Translations under genes and position numbers: made by a program | Source: Candidatus Pacearchaeota archaeon | GTDB lineage: Archaea; Nanobdellota; Nanobdellia; Pacearchaeales; GW2011-AR1 | Reading direction: 5' to 3' | Length of the DNA: 11,627 nucleotides | Assembly: GCA_023142835.1 (NCBI GenBank) | Contig: JAGLIS010000043.1 | Span: forward strand, 1 to 11,627 | The notes under the pieces: model-generated | The model's database searches: none | Told to the model about the DNA's origin: nothing | The model's input: only the letters and a program-made list of their open reading frames with translations | In this document: positions 1 through 5,741 of the stretch, piece after piece | How the letters are laid out: every line of letters starts with the position of its first letter | How positions within the stretch are numbered: the first letter of the stretch is position 1

Positions 1-569
1 ATGGCTAGGGAAATCATCCATGAGCTGAAAATTCCGAAAGCTCCGAGGGAGATGAAGGCGAAAAGTCCGCCGATTTTTAGGATGCTGAAAATGAGGTTTT
101 TGACTAGGATGAATTTTGTCTCTCTGAAGGCGATGAAAATACTGTCCATTAGGGTTCCCACGGAACTCACGACCGCAAATAAGATAAACGCAAAACTCAA
201 GATTAAATTTTCCTGTATAAATAGTAATGCGGGGGAGAACTTTTCGATTCCTAGGAGGTAGATTGTCCCGATTATTATACTCGCTAGGGCTGTCAGGGTG
301 AAGCATGTGTTTATTTTTTTATTCTTATCTTTTGAACGGGGGAGGTATCGGATGAGACCGATGTTTAAACCTAGGACGGAAAGACCGACTATCAGTCCCA
401 TCGCGGAGATTATTGTTGTAGCTAAACCTATGTCGGTTGTGGTGTAGATTCTAGAAGCTATCATCCAGAAGACGAAACCTAGGACGGCCATTATTCCTGT
501 TGAAAACATTAGGTAGATTGAGTTACGGTAGAGGGAATCTGACATTATTTTTTTGAAGGGGAGTTTCAT
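1..569 (-). CDS. Oligosaccharide flippase, copy A (N-terminal 189 codons; runs off the left edge)
   Basis: This is the N-terminal part of a multi-pass membrane flippase of the polysaccharide biosynthesis (MATE/MOP, Wzx-like) family, which moves lipid-linked sugars across the membrane. It starts at the ATG at 569-567 and stays open to the window edge. It aligns without gaps to 4559-5127 of copy D. I count 17 differences in 569 bases (about 97% identity), 14 of them at third codon positions. Only three residues change: Thr28Ala, Met41Ile and Ser43Thr. That pattern suggests both copies were under protein-level selection. Nine of the 17 differences fall in one 21-base patch (432-452). A TATA-like box at 591-600 lies about 25 bases before the ATG. 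The gene is divergent from the nucleotidyltransferase gene at 659. Whether it is complete cannot be seen. Confidence 0.85.
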   Translation of the reverse strand, partial: MKLPFKKIMSDSLYRNSIYLMFSTGIMAVLGFVFWMIASRIYTTTDIGLATTIISAMGLIVGLSVLGLNIGLIRYLPRSKDKNKKINTCFTLTALASIIIGTIYLLGIEKFSPALLFIQENLILSFAFILFAVVSSVGTLMDSIFIAFRETKFILVKNLIFSILKIGGLFAFISLGAFGIFSSWMISLA

Positions 570-590
570 AAAAGAAAATCCTAAAATGAA

Positions 591-658
591 TTATTAAATC
601 TTTCTCAACGCAAAGATTTAAATATACTATTAACCGTTAGTTAATAACTATTAACAAA
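591..658. promoter_or_regulatory. Divergent promoter region with inverted-repeat operator
   Basis: The 89-base gap between copy A and the nucleotidyltransferase gene holds two A/T boxes. The minus-strand box at 591-600 serves copy A. The plus-strand box TTTAAATAT at 617-625 serves the toxin-antitoxin-like pair. Just downstream are three pentamers in alternating orientation: TTAAC (630-634), GTTAA (640-644) and TTAAC (651-655). The last two lie in the hairpin-like GTTAATAACTATTAAC at 640-655. They overlap the expected transcription start, where a repressor would block initiation. The likely binder is the winged-helix N-terminus of the adjacent gene product; this is inference. Confidence 0.6.
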
Positions 659-1258
659 ATGGAAACAACAAAAAATTCCCCACAGAAAATATTAATCATA
701 TTACTAAAAGATTTTACAAAAAGTCACACTATAACTTCCTTGGCGAAAGAAATCGGAATGAGCAGGACAGGGGTCTGGAAAACTCTCAAAAAAATGGAGA
801 CCGAAAAACTCATTATTCTTTTTCCAATTGGTTCAGGAAAAACAAGTATATTTAATATAAAATTAAATTGGGACAACATCATTACATTAAAAAATTTAGA
901 GATTTTTCTCACAAAAGAATCCATAAAAAATCAGAGATGGACACATAATTTTGCTGAAATTGAAAAAAAGGTAGACTTCCTGATAATTTACGGGAGCATA
1001 CTTCAGACTCCAAAACAAGCAAATGACATCGACATCCTTAGTGTAGTTTCTAATAACAATAATTTTATAGACATTGAGAAAGTAACTGCAAAAATCCAAA
1101 AAATCCAAATCAAGAAAATCCACGCATTAAATTTCACTGAACAAGAACTTAAAAATGAGTTAACCAAACCCAATAAGGCTCTTATAGACGCAATAAAAAA
1201 AGGAACCGTTCTTTTTGGACAAGAGAAATTTATTAAATTTATAAAGAGTATAAAATGA
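659..1258 (+). CDS. HTH-nucleotidyltransferase fusion (MNT-type antitoxin candidate)
   Basis: This 199-residue protein has two parts. Residues about 8-60 form a winged helix-turn-helix, with a recognition-helix-like stretch at 33-46 (GMSRTGVWKTLKKM). Residues about 100-190 form a minimal nucleotidyltransferase fold with the signature Gly112-Ser113, nine residues, then Asp123-Ile-Asp125 (the GS...DxD metal and NTP site). In MNT/HEPN modules the nucleotidyltransferase silences the HEPN toxin, in studied cases by adding AMP to a tyrosine. The stop overlaps the next start (ATGA at 1255-1258), so the two genes are translationally coupled. The fused wHTH suggests autoregulation through the upstream operator. 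The start is the first ATG, immediately after the operator, giving an almost leaderless message. Enzymatic role is inferred from motifs only. Confidence 0.8.
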   Translation: METTKNSPQKILIILLKDFTKSHTITSLAKEIGMSRTGVWKTLKKMETEKLIILFPIGSGKTSIFNIKLNWDNIITLKNLEIFLTKESIKNQRWTHNFAEIEKKVDFLIIYGSILQTPKQANDIDILSVVSNNNNFIDIEKVTAKIQKIQIKKIHALNFTEQELKNELTKPNKALIDAIKKGTVLFGQEKFIKFIKSIK

Positions 1259-1788
1259 AGGGGATAAACGAATGTTTTGCAAATGCTATCAAAGATGAGA
1301 AAAAAGGAAAGAAACACAAAGGTTTACTCATCGTTAAATCAGATAATGAACAAGCCAGAGAATATTTAATCAAAGCAAAAACAAACCTTGAACTTTGTAA
1401 CTTTTATAAAGAAAAACAATTTGATTACAAAATACCTGAAGAGTGGTTTTACACACTTTATTATTGTGCGTTGGCAATTCTTTCTAAGTTTGGTGTTGAA
1501 AGTAGAAGCCAGAGATGCACAGCCTCTTTTTTAAAATACCTAAAAAATAAAAATTTGATAGATTACGATGAAGAATTTATTGATAGAATAACAGTTTATC
1601 GAACTAAAAACGATGAGTCAGATGTTGACAAAAGAGAAACTGCAAGATATGGTTCTTCAGTCAAGAGTGAGGATGTAGAGAGGCGATATGAATATATGAA
1701 TGAGATATGTAAAAGAGCGATTTCTCAATGCGAAGAGTTGGTTTTTTCAGACAAAGATTTTAAGGTTCCTGAAGAACTTCGGTTGTGA
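1255..1788 (+). CDS. HEPN-domain protein (toxin candidate, partner of the nucleotidyltransferase)
   Basis: This 177-residue, mostly helical protein resembles the archaeal HEPN family that is encoded next to minimal nucleotidyltransferases. Visible landmarks are the first helix with the KAKTNLEL segment (40-47), the WFYTLYYCALAIL helix (64-76) and the RETARYG segment (127-133). The last corresponds to the R..ADYG segment of the family. The classical RNase motif R-x4-6-H is not evident: the nearest arginine, Arg116, is followed by TKNDE. It may therefore be a variant or non-nuclease HEPN. It overlaps its partner by four bases and is followed by the repeat fragment B. Toxin function is inferred from family and context. 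Confidence 0.7.
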   Translation: MKGINECFANAIKDEKKGKKHKGLLIVKSDNEQAREYLIKAKTNLELCNFYKEKQFDYKIPEEWFYTLYYCALAILSKFGVESRSQRCTASFLKYLKNKNLIDYDEEFIDRITVYRTKNDESDVDKRETARYGSSVKSEDVERRYEYMNEICKRAISQCEELVFSDKDFKVPEELRL

Positions 1789-1861
1789 ACAAAACTTGTT
1801 TCGTAAAACTATTAAATCAATCTTAACAAAACTTTCCTATTACAATTACTCTCAAACAGGA

Positions 1862-2226
1862 TGAACGCAAAACTCAAGATTAAATTTTCCTGTATAAATA
1901 GTAATGCGGGGGAGAACTTTTCGATTCCTAGGAGGTAGATTGTCCCGATTATTATACTCGCCAAAGCTGTCAGGGTGAAGCAGGTGTTTATTTTTTTATT
2001 TTTATTTTTTGAACGGGGGAGGTATCGGATGAGACCAATGTTTAAGCCTAGGACGGAAGTTCCATTGCGGAGATTATTGTTGTGGCTAAACCTATGTCGG
2101 TTGTGGTGTAGATTCGGGAGGCGATTATCTAGAAAAGGAAGGGATTATTATTCCTGTTGAGAACATTAGGTAGATTGAGTTACGGTAGAGGGAATCGGAC
2201 ATTATTTTTTTGAAGGGGAGTTTCAT
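1862..2226 (-). pseudogene. Flippase 5'-end fragment, copy B (decayed)
   Basis: This segment matches bases about 185-569 of copy A in the same orientation, from the start codon (2226-2224) inward. It ends abruptly at about 1862, corresponding to codon 128 or so. Two deletions break the frame. One removes 13 bases near 2058/2059. The other removes a net 7 bases around 2125-2150, just after the patch where B equals A. Reading from the ATG gives about 33 residues and then a stop. The bases at 1989-2040 and 2160-2226 remain almost identical to copies A and D, so the fragment is recent or is being homogenised. A plus-strand reading frame here is only the shadow of the repeat. Confidence 0.88.
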
Positions 2227-2270
2227 GGTTGGAGAAATGAGGGGGAGTTTTTAAGGGTGTTGGAAATTTC
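2227..2270 (-). promoter_or_regulatory. Promoter of flippase fragment B
   Basis: A minus-strand box CTTAAAAAC (2247-2255) lies about 25 bases before the copy B ATG. The whole stretch closely resembles 5764-5800 upstream of remnant E, including GGGTGTTG and AATGAGGGG. It differs from the sequences upstream of copies A and D. It still looks usable although its gene is broken. Confidence 0.55.
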
Positions 2271-2309
2271 CTACTCCTATGTTCGTTATAAAAACATATT
2301 TTCTATAAT

Positions 2310-2627
2310 CTAACTCAGCCCATATTTTATCCTTATCTCACATAATCTCTTTCTAAAATCACTATAGGCTTTATCGTGAGAGCCTATGGTTAAAAACCAA
2401 AGAACATTCCCGTGAATAAAATACACAACCCTAATCCCCTTCGTTATTGGCTCCCTAAAACAATGCGAACCTCCAACAAGATGCTTATGTCTCTTCGGAC
2501 TCTCAAGAATCTTTTCTCTTTTCTTTTCAAAAATTCCAATATCTTTAGAAGAAAGCTTATCTAAATCCTTAAAAAAATTATCATGAAACTTGACTTCCAA
2601 TTCCTCTTCTTTTAAGATATTCATCAT
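2310..2627 (-). CDS. RelE/ParE-superfamily toxin
   Basis: The protein has about 105 residues and the RelE/ParE fold pattern: an N-terminal strand and helix (EVKFHDNFFKDLDKL), a loop ending in a conserved arginine strand (GIRVVYFIHGNVLWFLTIG), then HDKAYSDFRKRL. Members of this family are ribosome-dependent mRNA endonucleases or gyrase inhibitors; which applies here cannot be told. The start is uncertain. Adjacent ATGs lie at 2627 and 2624, and a TTG at 2600 has a GAGG-like stretch just before it. The longer frame beginning at 2648 also uses TTG and runs deeper into the antitoxin gene. It overlaps the 3' end of the antitoxin, the usual coupled order of antitoxin then toxin. Confidence 0.78.
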   Translation of the reverse strand: MMNILKEEELEVKFHDNFFKDLDKLSSKDIGIFEKKREKILESPKRHKHLVGGSHCFREPITKGIRVVYFIHGNVLWFLTIGSHDKAYSDFRKRLCEIRIKYGLS

Positions 2628-2787
2628 AATCTTCTTGTGTCTTTCCAATTACCCTACCTTCAACAACATCTTCCATCCTTTCTTCTACCATCTCATCCTG
2701 AAACACTTGTTCCACTTCTTCAATTAAAATCTCCGCTGTTCTTAATATCCTACCAAAATCTGTTTTACCTACATGTATCGTTTCCAT
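2581..2787 (-). CDS. RelB-like antitoxin of the co-directional pair
   Basis: This is a 68-residue acidic protein beginning METIHVGKTDFGRIL. An EDVVEGRVIGKT segment near residues 39-50 resembles the short tail typical of archaeal RelB-like antitoxins. The ATG at 2787 is preferred over the upstream TTG at 2850 because an A/T promoter box lies just upstream of the ATG and would be inside the longer frame. It overlaps the RelE gene by up to 47 bases. Its N-terminus and its GRV segment resemble the antitoxin at 5540-5695, so the two are probably related. It is expected to bind and neutralise the toxin and to repress the shared promoter. Confidence 0.7.
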   Translation of the reverse strand: METIHVGKTDFGRILRTAEILIEEVEQVFQDEMVEERMEDVVEGRVIGKTQEDYDEYLKRRGIGSQVS

Positions 2788-2822
2788 TACTATAATATAG
2801 TATTCAAGTTTAAATAGTTTGC
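2788..2822 (-). promoter_or_regulatory. Antitoxin promoter (shared type 1)
   Basis: On the minus strand, AACTATTTAAACTT (about 2808-2821) precedes the antitoxin ATG by roughly 23-30 bases. The 36 bases ending in the ATG match those before the second antitoxin (5693-5728) at 32 positions. Confidence 0.6.
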
Positions 2823-2860
2823 TGAAATTCCCAAAAACTCTAACCTGCAAACCTTATTAT

Positions 2861-2988
2861 GGAATACATCCGAGAAGCAATCATCCAGAAGACGAAACCT
2901 AAAACTGCCTTATACCTGTTGAGAACATTAGGTAGATTGAATTACGGTAGAGGGAGTCTGACATTATTTTTTTGTAGAGTGTTTTCAT
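2861..2988 (-). pseudogene. Flippase 5'-end fragment, copy C (decayed)
   Basis: This 128-base fragment begins at an ATG (2988-2986) and matches the first 43 or so codons of copy D (5001-5127). It has a one-base deletion and scattered substitutions, and the frame stops after about 30 codons. Its inner end, GAATACATCCGAGAAGC, equals the copy D version of the variable patch, not the A/B version. Its first codons (ATGAAAACACTCTAC) differ from A, B and D and look more like remnant E. It lies 14 bases after the end of the pyruvyltransferase gene and about 40 bases before the RelB promoter. Confidence 0.85.
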
Positions 2989-3002
2989 ACATTCTTAAAT
3001 AA

Positions 3003-3824
3003 TTATTTTGATTTTTTGAATGGGCAGACATCTAAAAGTTTATTTATGTCTATTTTAATTTTTTGATTATGTTTTTTATCAACTACTTTAATTAACCTTT
3101 CAATTTCAATATCTTTTTTTCTAAGATTTATTGGTTCGTATTCTTTAATTCCTACTGATAAAAAATAATCTTTAAATTTTGTTCCATCTCCATACAACTT
3201 TTTAGAAAATTCCACCCACATAGAAGGAATACTATAGGCATGAGAAGTTATTATTCCATGCAACGAACTAGAAATTGTTTTTTTACAGGAGCATATATCT
3301 TTAATGACTTTTTCAATCGGATCAAGTAAATTAATTATTAAAATATTTCCCCCCCTTGTATTTTTTTTCACAAAATTATAATCCATATAATGAGGAATAA
3401 TTCCTAATTTATATTTTTTCTTTACATTTGGACGATAAAAAAGAGGTAGCAATAAAGCAGGGTCTCCATAAATTTTAGGACAAGTAAATCCTAAATCTAA
3501 AAGTCTTTTTCTTGATAAAGGTCCCCTCACAGCAAATATTTTTTTTGGTTTCTTTATTTTTTGGTTTCTTGATATAATACCACTTCCCCAAATAATAGAA
3601 TTTTTATTTGCCATGGCAAGAATACTCCCAGTTACAAGATAATTATTTTTTAAGCAATATCTATTTACTAAGATAGAATCTTTTCCCGAAATTTTTTTTA
3701 CGATATAGGGTGATATAATATCTCCAAAATTTCTATTACCCTCTCCAGACCACCAATAAACTCTAAGAGAATCCTTTGGTGTAAAAAATCCAAATTTTCT
3801 AAATAAATTTTTTATAATTTTCAT
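3003..3824 (-). CDS. Polysaccharide pyruvyl transferase family protein
   Basis: This 273-residue protein matches the polysaccharide pyruvyltransferase family, which moves pyruvate from phosphoenolpyruvate onto sugars of cell-surface polysaccharides. Visible segments in order are GNRNFGDIISPYI (29-41), the VRGPLSRKRLLDLG strand and helix (99-112), YGDPALLLP (119-127) and SSSLHGIITSHAYSIPSMWV (185-204), which carries the conserved SxHG. No signal peptide or membrane helix is apparent, so it should be cytoplasmic. The ATG at 3824 lies four bases beyond the natural flippase stop (3831-3829). GGAGG at about 3842-3838, inside the flippase end, may serve as its ribosome binding site. It is therefore an operon partner of the flippase. 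It is more A/T-rich than the 5' part of the flippase gene. Confidence 0.82.
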   Translation of the reverse strand: MKIIKNLFRKFGFFTPKDSLRVYWWSGEGNRNFGDIISPYIVKKISGKDSILVNRYCLKNNYLVTGSILAMANKNSIIWGSGIISRNQKIKKPKKIFAVRGPLSRKRLLDLGFTCPKIYGDPALLLPLFYRPNVKKKYKLGIIPHYMDYNFVKKNTRGGNILIINLLDPIEKVIKDICSCKKTISSSLHGIITSHAYSIPSMWVEFSKKLYGDGTKFKDYFLSVGIKEYEPINLRKKDIEIERLIKVVDKKHNQKIKIDINKLLDVCPFKKSK

Positions 3825-3828
3825 TATA

Positions 3829-3972
3829 TCAATTAATCCTCCTTAAAAAATTTAGAAATCCATAAACAAAACTAATAATCCCCTGCCCAACAACCCAAGC
3901 CATACCAATTCCTATTAATCCTCGTTCCATTAAAAAATAACTCAATACCAAAATTGTAAAAACACCTATAAA
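3829..3972 (-). pseudogene. Detached C-terminal 47 codons of flippase copy D
   Basis: Directly after the TAA at 3975-3973, and in the same frame, the coding strand reads FIGVFTILVLSYFLMERG, followed by GIGMAWVVGQ and FVYGFLNFLRRIN, then TGA (3831-3829). Two hydrophobic helices of the kind that end flippases of this family are visible. No base insertion or deletion is needed, so one base change explains the break. An AAA or CAA codon at the TAA would restore the gene. Stop readthrough cannot be excluded from sequence. Confidence 0.8.
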
Positions 3973-5127
3973 TTAAGTTAGAATTATCTTCTTAATTTCT
4001 TTTCTTACCCTAAACACCATTCCAAAAACCCCATTAACCCCAACAAAAACCCCACTCACAGCCAAAATCTGCAAAAACCTAAAACCTTCCTTTGCATACT
4101 CTTTCCCAAAAGCCAACAAAATCCAATCCCCAAAAAACACCGTAACCAAAATAGCGGGAATCATAATCAACGAAATAATCTTAACAGCCTTCCAGACTAA
4201 CGCATTTAGTTCTGCGTCAGATCTCAGTCCGCTTCGCTCTAAGCTCTTAGTTCTCAGTTCTTTCCCCCTCCCCACCGCAAAACTCCCTTCTGCAAAGAGT
4301 GACTGCGTGGTCGCCCCTGGAATGACAAATAACAAACCTGCAATCATCATCGCCATGTAATAGTACGCCGTCGTCTCGGGACTAATCATATTCGTTATCA
4401 TGAGAGGCAAAACCATGAGAGGGAGACCCCCGATAAAACCCGCAATGTAATTCCCAAAGCTATATTTCCCCATCTTATGAACTATGGAATCGTAAAATGC
4501 AAAGTTTGGCTTATACTCAAACTTCCAAATTAAAATAATGAACAAAACTCCCAAGGCGATGGCTAGGGAAATCATCCATGAGCTGAAAATTCCGAAAGCT
4601 CCGAGGGAGATGAAGGCGAAAAGTCCGCCGATTTTTAGGATGCTGAAAATGAGGTTTTTGACTAGGATGAATTTTGTCTCTCTGAAGGCGATGAAAATAC
4701 TGTCCATTAGGGTTCCCACGGAACTCACGACCGCAAATAAGATAAACGCAAAACTCAAGATTAAATTTTCCTGTATAAATAGTAATGCGGGGGAGAACTT
4801 TTCAATTCCTAGGAGGTAGATTGTCCCGATTATTATACTCGCTAGGGCTGTCAGGGTAAAGCAGGTGTTTATTTTTTTATTTTTATCTTTTGAACGGGGG
4901 AGGTATCGGATGAGACCGATGTTTAAACCTAGGACGGAAAGACCGACTATTAGTCCCATCGCGGAGATTATTGTTGTGGCTAAACCTATATCTGTAGTAG
5001 AATACATCCGAGAAGCTATCATCCAGAAGACGAAACCTAGGACGGTCATTATTCCTGTTGAAAACATTAGGTAGATTGAGTTACGGTAGAGGGAATCGGA
5101 CATTATTTTTTTGAAGGGGAGTTTCAT
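3973..5127 (-). CDS. Oligosaccharide flippase, copy D (cut short by an in-frame stop)
   Basis: This frame gives 384 residues of a multi-spanning flippase of the polysaccharide biosynthesis (Wzx-like, MATE/MOP) family. It has the typical opening SLYRNSIYLMFSTGI, the loop RYLPRSK (74-80), AFRETKF (147-153) and GKEYAKEGFRFLQIL (341-355). It ends at TAA (3975-3973), but the same frame continues open for 47 more codons (see next entry). The full length would be about 432, normal for the family, so this is a recent nonsense change losing the last helix or two. Two oddities are visible. Codon choice switches near codon 195, from C-ending to T/G-ending codons. Residues about 285-310 look like a purine-rich, repetitive insert. 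Promoter: A/T box near 5156-5167. Confidence 0.85.
   Translation of the reverse strand: MKLPFKKIMSDSLYRNSIYLMFSTGIMTVLGFVFWMIASRMYSTTDIGLATTIISAMGLIVGLSVLGLNIGLIRYLPRSKDKNKKINTCFTLTALASIIIGTIYLLGIEKFSPALLFIQENLILSFAFILFAVVSSVGTLMDSIFIAFRETKFILVKNLIFSILKIGGLFAFISLGAFGIFSSWMISLAIALGVLFIILIWKFEYKPNFAFYDSIVHKMGKYSFGNYIAGFIGGLPLMVLPLMITNMISPETTAYYYMAMMIAGLLFVIPGATTQSLFAEGSFAVGRGKELRTKSLERSGLRSDAELNALVWKAVKIISLIMIPAILVTVFFGDWILLAFGKEYAKEGFRFLQILAVSGVFVGVNGVFGMVFRVRKEIKKIILT
4190..4268 (-). repeat. Purine-rich repetitive in-frame segment within flippase D
   Basis: On the coding strand this segment holds repeated short words: ACTGAGA twice and GAACTAA twice. It also holds the near-palindrome CTAAGAGCTTAG and GAGCGAAGCGGA. 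It encodes GKELRTKSLERSGLRSDAEL, a polar stretch (about residues 288-307) between membrane helices, unlike the rest of the protein. It looks like an inserted low-complexity element that kept the frame. Confidence 0.4.
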
Positions 5128-5228
5128 ACATCTACTTCTAATTTAACATTTAAAAAATATACTATATCTCTTTCTCAACTCTTTATTTCGGGATAAAACT
5201 TTTTATACTTAATTCTTCTCATAAGATA
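5128..5228. promoter_or_regulatory. Divergent promoters of flippase D and RelE toxin
   Basis: A minus-strand A/T box (about 5156-5167) lies about 33 bases before the flippase ATG and is preceded by GTTGAGAAAG. The same GTTGAGAAAG occurs upstream of copy A (about 601-609). A plus-strand box TTTTATACTT (5201-5210) lies about 25 bases before the toxin ATG at 5229, which predicts a leaderless toxin message. Confidence 0.55.
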
Positions 5229-5543
5229 ATGGTTTACGCAGTTTTTACAACTGAAGGTTTTGAAAAAGAGGTGTCAAAATTTTCCCAATCATACAAAGAA
5301 AAAATACAAAAACTTTTTTTACAGCTTAAGGAAAACCCTTATGTCGGTGATGCTTTAAGATATAGGTTTTTTCGTGAAAAACGGATAAAAGAAAAAAGAG
5401 TTTATTATCTAATCTATGAAAATCTATCTGCGGTGCTGGTTGTCGCAATTAGCGGAAAGAAAACACAACAGGAAACAATTAATTATATAATTAGTTATTT
5501 ATCTGAGTATAAAAAATATATGGAAAATTTATTTAGAGATTAA
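5229..5543 (+). CDS. RelE/ParE-superfamily toxin with its own promoter
   Basis: This 104-residue protein fits the archaeal RelE-type pattern. It begins MVYAVFTTEGFEKEVSKF, followed by a long basic helix (SYKEKIQKLFLQLKENPYVGDAL), a conserved RFFREKRIKEKRVYYLIYE strand with several Arg/Lys, and a strand ending VVAISGKK. The final helix is KKYMENLFRD. Family members cleave mRNA on the ribosome or poison gyrase. Unlike usual pairs, its likely antitoxin is on the opposite strand, tail to tail, and the two stop codons share the palindrome TTAA (5540-5543). It has its own promoter. Confidence 0.75.
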   Translation: MVYAVFTTEGFEKEVSKFSQSYKEKIQKLFLQLKENPYVGDALRYRFFREKRIKEKRVYYLIYENLSAVLVVAISGKKTQQETINYIISYLSEYKKYMENLFRD

Positions 5544-5695
5544 GCAACTCTTAAAACTCTGCCAGTCCTTACATCTTCTAAACTATTTTTGAATTGCCTG
5601 ACTAAATCAATATCTATTTTCTCTATCTCTTTCAAAAGTTTTACCTGCTCAGTCATTCTTTCGTATCTTGCTTTAGGTATTTTTATCATTTCCAT
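5540..5695 (-). CDS. RelB-like antitoxin (51 residues), convergent with its toxin
   Basis: This small gene reads MEMIKIPKARYERMTEQVK..., then a charged helix, and ends EDVRTGRVLRVA before TAA (5542-5540). The form, a short helical body with a C-terminal ED...GR(I/V)xRVA tail, is that of archaeal RelB-like antitoxins. A near-identical promoter to that of the antitoxin at 2581-2787 lies upstream, and the N-termini are alike (MExI). It faces the toxin at 5229-5543 and shares the stop-codon bases TTAA with it. It is the only antitoxin candidate beside that toxin. Confidence 0.68.
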   Translation of the reverse strand: MEMIKIPKARYERMTEQVKLLKEIEKIDIDLVRQFKNSLEDVRTGRVLRVA

Positions 5696-5730
5696 TATTA
5701 TAATGTGGTATTTAAGTTTAAATAGTTTAC
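5696..5730 (-). promoter_or_regulatory. Antitoxin promoter (shared type 2)
   Basis: On the minus strand AACTATTTAAACTT (about 5716-5729) is followed by an A/T-rich run into ATGGAAATG. It matches the promoter of the other antitoxin at 32 of 36 positions. The similarity stops just upstream of AACTATTT, where the flippase remnant begins. Confidence 0.6.
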
Positions 5731-5741
5731 GAAACTTACTG

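Noticed and set aside
1..261. Plus-strand open frame, repeated at 4538-4819
   Set aside because: It is the antisense shadow of the repeated flippase 5' module. It recurs only because the DNA is repeated, and differences between the copies fall at third positions of the minus-strand frame.
896..1317. Hydrophobic minus-strand frames opposite the nucleotidyltransferase and HEPN genes
   Set aside because: These are antisense shadows of A-rich coding sequence; poly-Lys/Asn codons read as Phe/Leu/Ile on the other strand.
1975..2160. Plus-strand frame within copy B, and a similar one at 4865-5074
   Set aside because: Both are shadows of the flippase repeat, and the deletions in copy B change the reading without preserving the protein.
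2788..2850. TTG-started extension of the RelB-like antitoxin
   Set aside because: It would place the promoter inside the gene. The homologous antitoxin at 5540-5695 starts at the equivalent ATG.
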